The notes beneath the pieces were generated by a model. It had not been told where the DNA came from, did not search any database, and saw nothing but the letters and a program-made list of their open reading frames with translations. A DNA stretch of 64,000 nucleotides from Lysobacterales bacterium (GTDB taxonomy: Bacteria > Pseudomonadota > Gammaproteobacteria > Xanthomonadales > SZUA-38), in the NCBI GenBank assembly GCA_028285525.1, contig JANQOZ010000103.1, positions 186,001-250,000 on the forward strand, read 5' to 3'. Each line of letters opens with the position of its first letter. The stretch's first letter is position 1. Shown piece after piece: positions 44,692-52,943 of the stretch. Position numbers and translations under genes: made by a program.

Positions 44692-46071
44692 TCAGGCCCG
44701 CTTCAGGATATCGGCAAACGCCAGCAGCGCCGTGTTGTCGTGGATCAACCCCAGCGGCACGGTGAAGTGGCCTCGATCGTACCGAAAGCGATTTCGGTCG
44801 GGAACGTTCCACAGGTCGAGCTGCGAGTCGACCAGCCTGTCCGGGGTCACCGTATCGCGCTCGCCAATCACGCTGACGATTCGATCGCCTGCCATGCAGG
44901 GCGCCGCCAGTGGATCGAGCTTCTCCAGCCATTCCTGCTCGGTGTCGCGATGCCAGCCGCGCTCCCGCATCGCCCCTCCGAGGTTCCAGATATCACTCAG
45001 GCTGCCGTCGAGCGCCGCCTCATACGTGTGCTGGCTGTGGGTCACCGCCAGCAGTGCGTCTGGCCGAAGGCGCTCGGGCCAGTCGTTTGCGCGGACCGCA
45101 ATGGCTTTGGCCGTTTGCGCGCCAAGGCTGCTGCCGCCGATGGCGACCGGCCCCGCGCTGGTGGCGCGGGCCCAGCCGATAATCGTGGCCCACTCGGCGT
45201 GCTGTGCTGCCAGAAAATCAAACATGCTGTTGGGGGTTGTGGACAGCAGCTGCTCGCCGCCGTAGTGGCCGGGCAGAACGCGCCGCCCGTGCCACGGCGC
45301 TTCGGGACGGATGACGCGAATCCCGCTCCGGGTCAGCTCCGTGACCTCATCGAGCAGCTGATGGTAGTGGTCAAACTCAACGCAGATCCCGTGACCAAAA
45401 ATCAACGTCGGCGGGTTGTCGACGCCCGTCGGTTCGTGCACCCGAGCGTAAACCTGGTCGTTCATCGCTGACGAGGGAGACGGAAAGCGAAGCCAGCGGT
45501 CGGAACCCGCTTTTGTAGGCAGCGCCCTGGACAGCTCTACCTCCGGCAGGGTGTCTGGCAGACTGAACAACGCCTCGAGCTTTTCTCCCTTCTCGCCAAA
45601 ACGTTCAGCCACCTTCGCCGGTGTCGGCGGATTCATCATGACGGAGGTGATCACCAGACGTCGCAGGGGCCTGAAAGCGCGTCGCGTGAGGTTGTAGGCA
45701 CTGCGAAAGTCCAGGCGCATTTCTTCAACGATCGGCAGGCGGCTTTTTTCCACCTCTTCATCGCCGAAGAAATACTCATGCCAGAGCTGCTCGGTGGAGA
45801 ACGCCTTCAGCCGGCAGCGCTCAAACTGCTCCAGCGCCCTGGCAATCCTGCGCCGCTGGTAACGATTCGGCGGATTCAGGGGCACGTGCCGGATGAACGC
45901 ATCGACGTCACCGTCAGCCGCCCGGGCCGCGGCCCAGAGTCGTGACAAGGGGAAAAACCAGTCCTGCAGCAGATACGCAATAACCCGATCGAGCCAGGGT
46001 CGTGCGACCATGCCACCCAGGCGTGAGCGGAGCAGGCCTAGCGACAGGTTATGGGTACGGGAGCCGGGCAT
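44692..46071 (-). CDS. Large alpha/beta-hydrolase protein (ABHD18/DUF2048-like)
   Basis: A 459-residue protein whose C-terminal half is an alpha/beta hydrolase: FGHGICVEF after the first strand, nucleophile elbow GGSSLGAQ, and a final histidine in DRGHFTVP. The N-terminal about 150 residues are arginine-rich and helical with no recognised domain, giving more length than a simple hydrolase; this resembles ABHD18-type proteins. Single or two-gene unit with TVP38. A lipid or ester substrate is conjectural. Confidence 0.78.
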   Translation of the reverse strand: MPGSRTHNLSLGLLRSRLGGMVARPWLDRVIAYLLQDWFFPLSRLWAAARAADGDVDAFIRHVPLNPPNRYQRRRIARALEQFERCRLKAFSTEQLWHEYFFGDEEVEKSRLPIVEEMRLDFRSAYNLTRRAFRPLRRLVITSVMMNPPTPAKVAERFGEKGEKLEALFSLPDTLPEVELSRALPTKAGSDRWLRFPSPSSAMNDQVYARVHEPTGVDNPPTLIFGHGICVEFDHYHQLLDEVTELTRSGIRVIRPEAPWHGRRVLPGHYGGEQLLSTTPNSMFDFLAAQHAEWATIIGWARATSAGPVAIGGSSLGAQTAKAIAVRANDWPERLRPDALLAVTHSQHTYEAALDGSLSDIWNLGGAMRERGWHRDTEQEWLEKLDPLAAPCMAGDRIVSVIGERDTVTPDRLVDSQLDLWNVPDRNRFRYDRGHFTVPLGLIHDNTALLAFADILKRA

Positions 46072-46177
46072 ATCATCATTTTACCCGACCGGTCGTCGCC
46101 AAGATGCGCACCGGCGAATTTTCCGCGCGGGCAGGCCGGGTGTATAACGTTAGGGTCCTGCGCTACGAGGCAACCGA

Positions 46178-49100
46178 TTGCAGCAAACCGCGTCGCTAGT
46201 GGAGCTTGTGTTGCCGTGGCTCGCGTGGGTCGCGGTTTTCCTGCTGGTTGGCTGGTGGCTTGTACGTCGCTGGGAATCGCAGCTCACCGCCAGGCAGTCC
46301 TACACGCTCAAGTTTCCGCTGTCGCCGATGGCTTTTCTGAACCGGCGCCTGATCATCGAAGGACTGGTGCAGGACCAGCAGGTGCAGGCGGCCATGAAAA
46401 GCCACGCGCAGCAGACCGGCGAGCACCTCGCCAGCGTCGAAAAGCGCGTGCGGCGCCAGGCTCATGAGCTGGTGCCGGCCTTCAAAGCGGTGTTTTACTT
46501 TTCGATCGGCTACTGGCTGGCGCGCCTCCTGCTGAGAACGATGTACCAGGTTCGCCTGGTCAGAGATGCCCGCGAGGAGTACGCCAAGATCCGCCCGGAC
46601 GCCACGGTGGTTCTCCTGATGAACCACCGGTCCAATATGGACGTTGTGCTGGTGAACTACCTGCTTGCCCGCCATTCCGCGGTCGCTCACGCGGCCGGCG
46701 AATGGGCGCGGCTCTGGCCGCTGCATCATCTGGTGCGCCTGGCCGGCAACTACGTGGTCGATCGGGATTCCAACGACCCCGTTTACCGGCTGGTGCTCAA
46801 ACGCTATGTACAGATGGCCGTCACGCACGGCATCCATCTGGCGATCTTTCCGGAAGGCAGTTTGACCCGCGACGGCCGCCTTCGGCCGTTGTCTTTTGGG
46901 CTGTTGAACTATGCCGCAACGGCCTCCTGGCCTGGTCTCGATCGAGACGTTGTGTTTATTCCCGTCAGCTTCAGCTACGACCAGGTGCCGGAACAGGAGC
47001 GGCTGGTCTTTGGCGATACCCGCGAGTTCGCCGACCGGGGGCGCCTGCACCTCCTCTGGGCCAGCCTGCGGTTTATCGGGGGTTTTCTGCGCTTGCCGTT
47101 TCGGCCTCGGGATGAACGCTACGGCTGGGCCTGCGCCACCTTTGGCCAGCCGCTGTCGCTTCGCAGCTGGCAGCGTTCGCAGGGCATCGATCTGAGAACC
47201 AGCCCCCGTGATGCCTTGCGCAGACACATCGGCGCGCTGGGCCAGCAGCTGATGGGAGAGGTGCTGCACAGCATGCCGGTGCTGCCCGTCCACCTGGTCG
47301 CCACTGCGCTCACCGAGCGTGACGACGCTTCGATGAAGCTGAATGCGCTGGAGGCACGTGTCGAGGAGCTTCGTGTGGCGGTTGAAGCAGCCGGCGCACC
47401 GGTCTTCGTCGATCCGGCCGCGGGAGGAAGTTTCACCGCGGAGGGACTGCACACGCTGGTCCAGGTTCAGGCGATCGAAGTTCCGGCTGAGGAGACGATT
47501 ACGGCCGTCCCAGCGCGGCTGGCGTTGCTGCACTATTACGCTCAAACGATAGCTCACTACCTTCCCGAGAGCCCTCCAGCAGCTGGCGGGGCGCTGCCGG
47601 CAAAACCCCGGAATCCGCGCAACTATCTCGCCACCGTCTACGAGTCATTTGCCCGGGCTCAGGAACGCACAGTGGACGACCAGGACTTTTTTGAACGTTT
47701 CTACCAGGAGTTCCTGTCCTCCTCTCCAGCGGTGTCCGAGCAGTTTTCCGGTACCGACATGTCGCAGCAGCAGCAGCATCTCAAAGCGTCTCTCAAGCAC
47801 ATGGTGGACTACTGCGCGAGCGGTACGCCGAGCGTGCGCCTGCGTCAGATGGCCCGAATGCACGGCCGCGGAGGCCGAGCGATTGCCGGCGATCTTTACG
47901 ACCTCTGGCTACGCAGTCTGATCAAGGCTCTGAGCCTCTACGACTCGGCGTTTGATCAACGCGTCGAGCTGTCCTGGCGCTCAGTCATGGCGCCCGGCAT
48001 CGACTACATGCGCAGCCAGTTCGATTACCCGGAAGAGCAATCGACTGTGCCGGTCTCGGACACACCGATCGTCAGCCAGGGGATCGCGCGCTGGGTGGAC
48101 CATTGGGCAGAGCGCGCCCCGGATCGCCCGGCGGTTAAGTCAGCGCAGCGGTCCCTCAGCTATGGTGAGCTGGCTGATGAAGCGGGTCGCCTGGCGGCCG
48201 GCCTGCACAGCCGCCTCGGCGTCAACAGCGGCGACCGCGTTGCGTTCCTGGCGGCCAACTGCGTTGAATTCATCGTGCTCTTATTCGCCTGCGCCCGTCT
48301 GGGCGCCGTGCTTGTTCCCATCAATTTTCGCTTAGCGACCGCTGAGCGGGAGCGCCTGGTGCAGCGCACCGAGTCCCGGGCTATCCTGCTGGATCGATCG
48401 CACGCCGATCAGCCTCTCACCGCCATTCCCGACTGCGTGCCGATTCACCTGGAAGACGCGCCGCCATCTTCGCCGGGCGTCAGCTATCGAGAACTCCTGC
48501 AGGTCCCCGGAGCCATGCGAACCAGTGACGGTAACCTGGATTCGCCGCTCCTGATCGTCTTTACCTCCGGCAGCACCGGTGATCCGAAGGGGGCGGTTCT
48601 GACTCAGGCAGCGGTTCAGTGCAACGCGCTGAACAGCCGGGTGATGCACGACATGACCCGCAACGATCACGTGGCAACCTGCCTCCCCTTCTTTCACGTG
48701 GGCGGCATCAACATTCAGACGCTTCCGGCCTTCCAGGTGGGCGCGTCGGTGACCATCTTCTCCCGCTTCGACCCTGAGCGATTTGTGGACTTTGTCGCCA
48801 GCGAGCGGCCGACGCTCACCGTGCTGGTGCCGGCGCAGATGCAAGTGCTCATGGATTTGCCGACCTGGCAGCGCTGCGATCTAAGCTCGCTGCGCATGGT
48901 CACCACCGGCTCGACGATTGTCAGCCAGGAGCTGATCCAGGCCTGGGCTGACAAGGGAGTGCCGGTCATTCAGGTATATGGCTGCACCGAATCCGGTCCC
49001 ATCGCTGCTCACCAGACCATCGAGGGGATCCGGTCCGGCTGGGCTACGGTGGGCCATGCCGCGCTCTACACCGAAGTCAGGGTGGCTGATGAGCAGGGTC

Positions 49101-49585
49101 AGCCTGCGGCCGTGGGCGTGGAGGGCGAGGTCTTGCTGCGCGGAGCCAATCTCGCCAGCCACTACTGGCGAGATGAATCGGCCACCCGGGAGGTCTTTCA
49201 GGACGGCTGGCTCCACACGGGGGATCTCGGCTACCTGGATCAAAACGGCCGCCTGCGGATCGTTGGGCGCAAAAAGCGTCTGATCATCTCCGGAGGCGAG
49301 AACATTCATCCCGCGGAGATCGAACAGGTCCTGGAGGCTCATGCCGGAGTGATCGAGGCGGCGGTGGTGGGGTTGAGCGACGACCAGTGGGGTGAGGTGC
49401 CGGTCGCGGTGGTGGTTATCACGGCTGACGGACCCGACGAGGCAGCGCTGAGACGACACCTGGATCAGCATCTGGGCCGTTACAAGCACCCGAACCGCAT
49501 CCTGTTTGTGGATGCCCTGCCGCGCACTGGACTGGACAAAATTGCCTACCCCGAAGTCCAGGAACTGATTAAGGGCGGCGCCTGA
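46178..49585 (+). CDS. Trifunctional fusion: PlsB-like acyltransferase, globin, AMP-forming acyl-CoA synthetase
   Basis: A 1135-residue membrane protein with three domains in order. First, a membrane segment (9-30) and a glycerolipid acyltransferase (about 45-380): NHRSNMD supplies the HxxxxD pair H150-D155, FPEGSLTR is at 224-231 and IPVSFSY at 261-267, the layout of PlsB/PlsC enzymes. Second, a globin fold (about 483-612): FFERFYQEFLSSSPAVSEQF with a CD1 phenylalanine at 523, a QQQ stretch at the distal position, and a candidate proximal histidine (H562 in MARMHGR). Third, an AMP-binding acyl-activating enzyme (about 630-1135): TSGSTGDPKG (796-805) and late GGENIHPAE. The start is TTG at 46178 with GAGG seven bases ahead. 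Confidence 0.9.
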   Translation: MQQTASLVELVLPWLAWVAVFLLVGWWLVRRWESQLTARQSYTLKFPLSPMAFLNRRLIIEGLVQDQQVQAAMKSHAQQTGEHLASVEKRVRRQAHELVPAFKAVFYFSIGYWLARLLLRTMYQVRLVRDAREEYAKIRPDATVVLLMNHRSNMDVVLVNYLLARHSAVAHAAGEWARLWPLHHLVRLAGNYVVDRDSNDPVYRLVLKRYVQMAVTHGIHLAIFPEGSLTRDGRLRPLSFGLLNYAATASWPGLDRDVVFIPVSFSYDQVPEQERLVFGDTREFADRGRLHLLWASLRFIGGFLRLPFRPRDERYGWACATFGQPLSLRSWQRSQGIDLRTSPRDALRRHIGALGQQLMGEVLHSMPVLPVHLVATALTERDDASMKLNALEARVEELRVAVEAAGAPVFVDPAAGGSFTAEGLHTLVQVQAIEVPAEETITAVPARLALLHYYAQTIAHYLPESPPAAGGALPAKPRNPRNYLATVYESFARAQERTVDDQDFFERFYQEFLSSSPAVSEQFSGTDMSQQQQHLKASLKHMVDYCASGTPSVRLRQMARMHGRGGRAIAGDLYDLWLRSLIKALSLYDSAFDQRVELSWRSVMAPGIDYMRSQFDYPEEQSTVPVSDTPIVSQGIARWVDHWAERAPDRPAVKSAQRSLSYGELADEAGRLAAGLHSRLGVNSGDRVAFLAANCVEFIVLLFACARLGAVLVPINFRLATAERERLVQRTESRAILLDRSHADQPLTAIPDCVPIHLEDAPPSSPGVSYRELLQVPGAMRTSDGNLDSPLLIVFTSGSTGDPKGAVLTQAAVQCNALNSRVMHDMTRNDHVATCLPFFHVGGINIQTLPAFQVGASVTIFSRFDPERFVDFVASERPTLTVLVPAQMQVLMDLPTWQRCDLSSLRMVTTGSTIVSQELIQAWADKGVPVIQVYGCTESGPIAAHQTIEGIRSGWATVGHAALYTEVRVADEQGQPAAVGVEGEVLLRGANLASHYWRDESATREVFQDGWLHTGDLGYLDQNGRLRIVGRKKRLIISGGENIHPAEIEQVLEAHAGVIEAAVVGLSDDQWGEVPVAVVVITADGPDEAALRRHLDQHLGRYKHPNRILFVDALPRTGLDKIAYPEVQELIKGGA

Positions 49586-49587
49586 GG

Positions 49588-49605
49588 CCGTCATATTTTT
49601 GTAAC
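49588..49605 (+). promoter_or_regulatory. Candidate PhoB (Pho) box upstream of the phosphate transporter gene
   Basis: Just after the stop codon of the acyltransferase fusion gene the plus strand reads CCGTCAT-ATTT-TTGTAAC, two 7-base units with an AT-rich 4-base spacer as in Pho boxes (consensus CTGTCAT repeats); the match is good in the first unit and partial in the second. It lies about 230 bases upstream of the PiT gene. It could be coincidental; no phoB/phoR genes are in the window. Confidence 0.4.
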
Positions 49606-49835
49606 AATCGAACACCACACTCCGCTCGGCGGCGATGCCAGTACCTCAACAAGCCAGGCCGAGGAACCGGGCCTCGGTTGGCAGCCGGCAGCGACATTCC
49701 CTACGACTCCTGCCACAATCGGCGGCCCGATCCCGCAGCCGGCCATCGACGTAGCTGTCCAGGCTGACAGCCAGGCACGATGCGGGAAACAGCGCCCGGC
49801 CCCAAGGGCGGCCAGCACACCTGAAAGGAGTTTTG

Positions 49836-51080
49836 ATGGACCAATATGTGGTGTTTCTGAGCCTGGCGGCGGTCTTCGGGCTGTTTATGGCCTGGGGAAT
49901 CGGCGCAAACGACGTCGCCAACGCGATGGGCACCTCGGTTGGAGCCAAAGCGCTGACCTTTCGCCAGGCCATTGTTGTGGCCGCCATCTTCGAGTTTGCC
50001 GGCGCCGTACTCGCGGGCGGTGAGGTGACATCCACAATCCGCAAGGGCATCGTCGACACCGCCTCCATCGCCGATTCACCCGAACTGCTGGTGTATGGGA
50101 TGCTTTCCGCACTGCTGGCTGCCGCCATCTGGCTGCTGGTCGCCAGCCACTACGGCTGGCCGGTATCAACCACCCACTCGATCGTCGGCGCAGTTGTTGG
50201 TTTCAGCGCTGTCGGCATCGGCGTTGGCGCGGTCGCCTGGGGCAAAGTCGGCACCATTGTGTTGAGCTGGGTCGCGTCACCGTTGACCGCCGGCATCATC
50301 GCCTTTGCGCTTTTCAAAAGCGTTCAACACCTGATTCTGTCTCAGGAAGACACCCTGGCGCGGGCGCGACGCTTCGTGCCGGCTTATATCTTCCTCGCCG
50401 CCTTCATGATCACGCTGGTTACGCTCTTTAAGGGCCTCAAGCATGTCGGGCTGGAGCTTTCCACCGGACAAAGCTATTTGCTTGCGGTGGTCCTGGGCGT
50501 GGTGATCGCGCTCATCGGCGCTGCCTACGTTCGCCGCATCAAACCCGCGGCGGGCGAGGATTCGGAAAACCAGACGGTGGAGAAAGTTTTCGGCGTGCTG
50601 ATGATCTGCACCGCGTGCGCGATGGCCTTCGCCCATGGTTCCAACGACGTCGCCAATGCCGTCGGGCCGGTAGCTGCTGTGGTCAGCGTGGCCCAGTCGG
50701 GCGTGATCGAGCAGGAGTCGGGCCTGCCCTTATGGGTGCTGATGGTCGGCGGCGTCGGCATTGTGCTCGGGCTCTCGACCTATGGCTGGCGCGTTATCCG
50801 GACAATCGGCGAGCGCATTACCCACCTAACGCCCAGCCGCGGATTTGCCGCGGAGCTTGCGGCCTCCACCACCATCGTGGTCGCCTCCGGCACCGGCATG
50901 CCCGTGTCCACCACCCACACGCTGGTCGGGGCAGTGCTGGGGGTCGGACTGGCGCGTAGCGCATCAGCCATCGACTTCACCATCGTAAGAAACATCTTTG
51001 TGTCGTGGGTGATTACCATTCCCGCCGGCGCGGTGCTGTGTATCGGGTTCTTCTTTCTGTTTCGCGCCATTTTTGGCTGA
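49836..51080 (+). CDS. Inorganic phosphate transporter, PiT family
   Basis: A 414-residue low-affinity phosphate:cation symporter. The two PiT signature repeats are GANDVANAMG (N-terminal) and GSNDVANAVG (C-terminal), each followed by the conserved PVSTTHSIVGAVVG or PVSTTHTLVGAVLG segments. About ten hydrophobic helices are seen. The ATG at 49836 has AAAGGAG upstream; a TTG one codon earlier is less likely. The 250-base gap before it contains a possible Pho box. No Pho regulator accessory gene (phoU-like pap) is adjacent. Confidence 0.95.
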   Translation: MDQYVVFLSLAAVFGLFMAWGIGANDVANAMGTSVGAKALTFRQAIVVAAIFEFAGAVLAGGEVTSTIRKGIVDTASIADSPELLVYGMLSALLAAAIWLLVASHYGWPVSTTHSIVGAVVGFSAVGIGVGAVAWGKVGTIVLSWVASPLTAGIIAFALFKSVQHLILSQEDTLARARRFVPAYIFLAAFMITLVTLFKGLKHVGLELSTGQSYLLAVVLGVVIALIGAAYVRRIKPAAGEDSENQTVEKVFGVLMICTACAMAFAHGSNDVANAVGPVAAVVSVAQSGVIEQESGLPLWVLMVGGVGIVLGLSTYGWRVIRTIGERITHLTPSRGFAAELAASTTIVVASGTGMPVSTTHTLVGAVLGVGLARSASAIDFTIVRNIFVSWVITIPAGAVLCIGFFFLFRAIFG

Positions 51081-51093
51081 CGGGAAAAATCGG

Positions 51094-51783
51094 CTAGGGC
51101 GTCACCTGAAACAGACGCCCCACCCCGGCCGTGATGGCCATGGCCAGCGTTCCCCAGAAGGTCACCCGCACCGCGCCCACCCACATGCTGGCGCCACCCG
51201 CCCGGGCCGCGACAGCACCGAGAAGCGCCAGGAATCCAAGCGAGGCGATGCCGACGGCGACAAGCTGAGGCTGCCCGGGGACGAGCCAGGCCACTCCGAG
51301 GGGCAGCGCCGCACCGGCGGTGAAGGTGACGGCGGAAGACAGCGCCGCCTGAATGGGGTTGGCCGAGACTTTGTCCGAGATACCGATTTCATCCCGCGCG
51401 TGGGCCCCCAGCGCGTCGTGAGCCATGAGCTGCTCGGCGACCTTGAGCGAAAGCTCGGGGTCGAGCCCTCGTTGCTGGTAAATTTCCGCCAGCTCCACAC
51501 GCTCCTCAGCATAGTTTTTTTCGAGCGCGTCGCGCTCCATCGCGAGATCCGCCGCCTCCGTGTCGGCCTGAGAGCTGACCGAAACGTATTCTCCCGCGGC
51601 CATCGACATCGCGCCGGCAACCAGGCCGGCCAGGCCGGCGAACAAGACGCCCTGCTGGCTGGTGCTCGCGGCGGCAAACCCTACGATCAGGCTGGCCGTT
51701 GAGACGATCCCATCGTTGGCGCCCAGCACGGCCGCGCGCAGCCAGCCAACGCGGTGAATTCGGTGGTGTTCGCTGTGTGTCAT
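51094..51783 (-). CDS. VIT1/CCC1-type Fe(II)/Mn(II) transporter
   Basis: A 229-residue five-helix membrane transporter of the VIT1/CCC1 family, which moves ferrous iron or manganese out of the cytoplasm. Landmarks are GWLRAAVLGANDGIVSTASLIVG in helix 1, the AAGEYVSVSSQADTE segment, and a cytoplasmic stretch with glutamates (ERDALEKNYAEER) that bind metal. It lies 37 bases downstream of the tetraheme cytochrome gene on the same strand, so it is probably cotranscribed with the two cytochrome genes. Confidence 0.92.
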   Translation of the reverse strand: MTHSEHHRIHRVGWLRAAVLGANDGIVSTASLIVGFAAASTSQQGVLFAGLAGLVAGAMSMAAGEYVSVSSQADTEAADLAMERDALEKNYAEERVELAEIYQQRGLDPELSLKVAEQLMAHDALGAHARDEIGISDKVSANPIQAALSSAVTFTAGAALPLGVAWLVPGQPQLVAVGIASLGFLALLGAVAARAGGASMWVGAVRVTFWGTLAMAITAGVGRLFQVTP

Positions 51784-51820
51784 GCGTGTTCGTACCAGAC
51801 GTCAGGCCGAAAGTGGCGTT

Positions 51821-52189
51821 TCATGGGCGCAAGTCGCTAAGGTGGCACGCGATGCATTGTCGCACTGGACCGCTGACCTTGCCGGCAGCAGCTTCCTTTT
51901 CGTGGCAGCCGCGACAAAAGTCGTGGAACTGCGGTTCCAGCAGGCCGCTGACCGACGTGTCGGACACGTGACAGTGCATACACGGCTCGCCGCCGGTGTC
52001 ATCGACAAAGTTGTGGTGACAGTCCATACATCGAGTCTCGGTGTGGTCACCGTGTGCAAACGTCATGGGCAGGATCACTTCGGGGCTGCCGTAGTAGTGG
52101 GCCTTTTCCGGGTATGCGCTCGCAAACGGAGTCCCGTAGGTCAGCAGCCAGACCACGATGAGTGTCAGCAATACGAGAAGCGTCTTCAC
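51821..52189 (-). CDS. Membrane-anchored tetraheme cytochrome c (c3-like)
   Basis: A 122-residue exported cytochrome with four heme motifs, CMDCH (54-58), CMHCH (70-74), CRGCH (92-96) and CIACH (112-116), plus extra histidines such as FAHGDHT and CHHNF that can act as second axial ligands. The N-terminus is a single hydrophobic segment (VKTLLVLLTLIVVWLLTYG), a signal or anchor. The GTG start at 52189 overlaps the stop codon of the upstream cytochrome b-like gene (GTGA). A much longer open frame runs to 52594 in the same phase but lies inside the upstream gene and is not used. Confidence 0.9.
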   Translation of the reverse strand: MKTLLVLLTLIVVWLLTYGTPFASAYPEKAHYYGSPEVILPMTFAHGDHTETRCMDCHHNFVDDTGGEPCMHCHVSDTSVSGLLEPQFHDFCRGCHEKEAAAGKVSGPVRQCIACHLSDLRP

Positions 52190-52815
52190 AGGCCGAGATT
52201 TCTGATCGCGGAGAAAGCCAGTGCCGCCAGCAGCGACATGCTCAGCAGAGTCACTGGCGTTGAACGACGCAACGGAGGCAGCCAACGCCAAAGGCCGCCG
52301 CCGGCAAGCACCAGCAGCAGCAGCGTCGCCAGCGCGGCAAGCTGCCAGCCGTTTCTGAGGTAATAACCGCTGAACACCACGTGGTGCGCGCTGAGCAGCA
52401 CAACGGCGGCGCCTAACACTCGGTGCCAATACCGGAATACCCCGTAGCTCCGATGGACTCGGGCCCGGGTCGGCATCTGGGCGAGCATCATCAGGACAAA
52501 CAACAGCAGCACCGACAGGAGGCCGGTCCACATGTAGGCCGGAGCGCCGGGCTTGATGTACTCCAAGGCAGCAGGGTCCGCGAGCAAGAACCACAGCGCG
52601 TGTAACAGAATAACCGCCAGCACGGCGTAGCTGAGCCGCTGGTGCGCTCGAACGTCGCGGCGGGCAATGCCCGGAATAGACAGGTACAGCAGCCCCGCGA
52701 GCGCGGCGAAACCCAATCCGTTATCGGCATCCCAGGCCCAGCCCGCTCCGAAGGTAGGCACGGCCAAAAAGGTCAACCCCAGAACAACGAGGAGAAAGAC
52801 CGCGAGCAGCTGCAC
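52186..52815 (-). CDS. Ferric-reductase-like/cytochrome b-type membrane protein
   Basis: A 209-residue protein with about six transmembrane helices. Histidines sit at helix ends in pairs suited to heme b or quinone binding (VRAHQRLSYAVLAVILLHALW, FRYWHRVLG, LLSAHHVVFSGYY). This pattern resembles the ferric-reductase-like transmembrane domain (YedZ/NOX type). It is the first gene of a unit with the tetraheme cytochrome and the VIT1 transporter, so electrons likely pass between membrane and periplasm here. The GTG start at 52815 has AGGGA five bases ahead. Confidence 0.82.
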   Translation of the reverse strand: MQLLAVFLLVVLGLTFLAVPTFGAGWAWDADNGLGFAALAGLLYLSIPGIARRDVRAHQRLSYAVLAVILLHALWFLLADPAALEYIKPGAPAYMWTGLLSVLLLFVLMMLAQMPTRARVHRSYGVFRYWHRVLGAAVVLLSAHHVVFSGYYLRNGWQLAALATLLLLVLAGGGLWRWLPPLRRSTPVTLLSMSLLAALAFSAIRNLGL

Positions 52816-52943
52816 AATAATCCCTGGTCTAGAAGCTCTTGAGCGGCTGAGTGTACCGCAGCGGACCTGAAGAAATTTGCTGGCGACCGACGCCGATTCG
52901 CCCTAGGCTAGGAAGCCTGGACTGGCAATCGGGCACTATTCCT

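Noticed and set aside
44161-45471. 436-codon plus-strand open frame
   Set aside because: Runs opposite the TVP38 and alpha/beta hydrolase genes; Gln/Arg/His-rich shadow composition.
46196-47557. 453-codon minus-strand open frame
   Set aside because: Lies opposite the acyltransferase-globin fusion, whose motifs fix the coding strand.
52190-52594. N-terminal extension of the tetraheme cytochrome frame
   Set aside because: Arg/Pro/Ala-rich shadow sequence inside the upstream cytochrome b-like gene; the real protein begins at the GTG at 52189.
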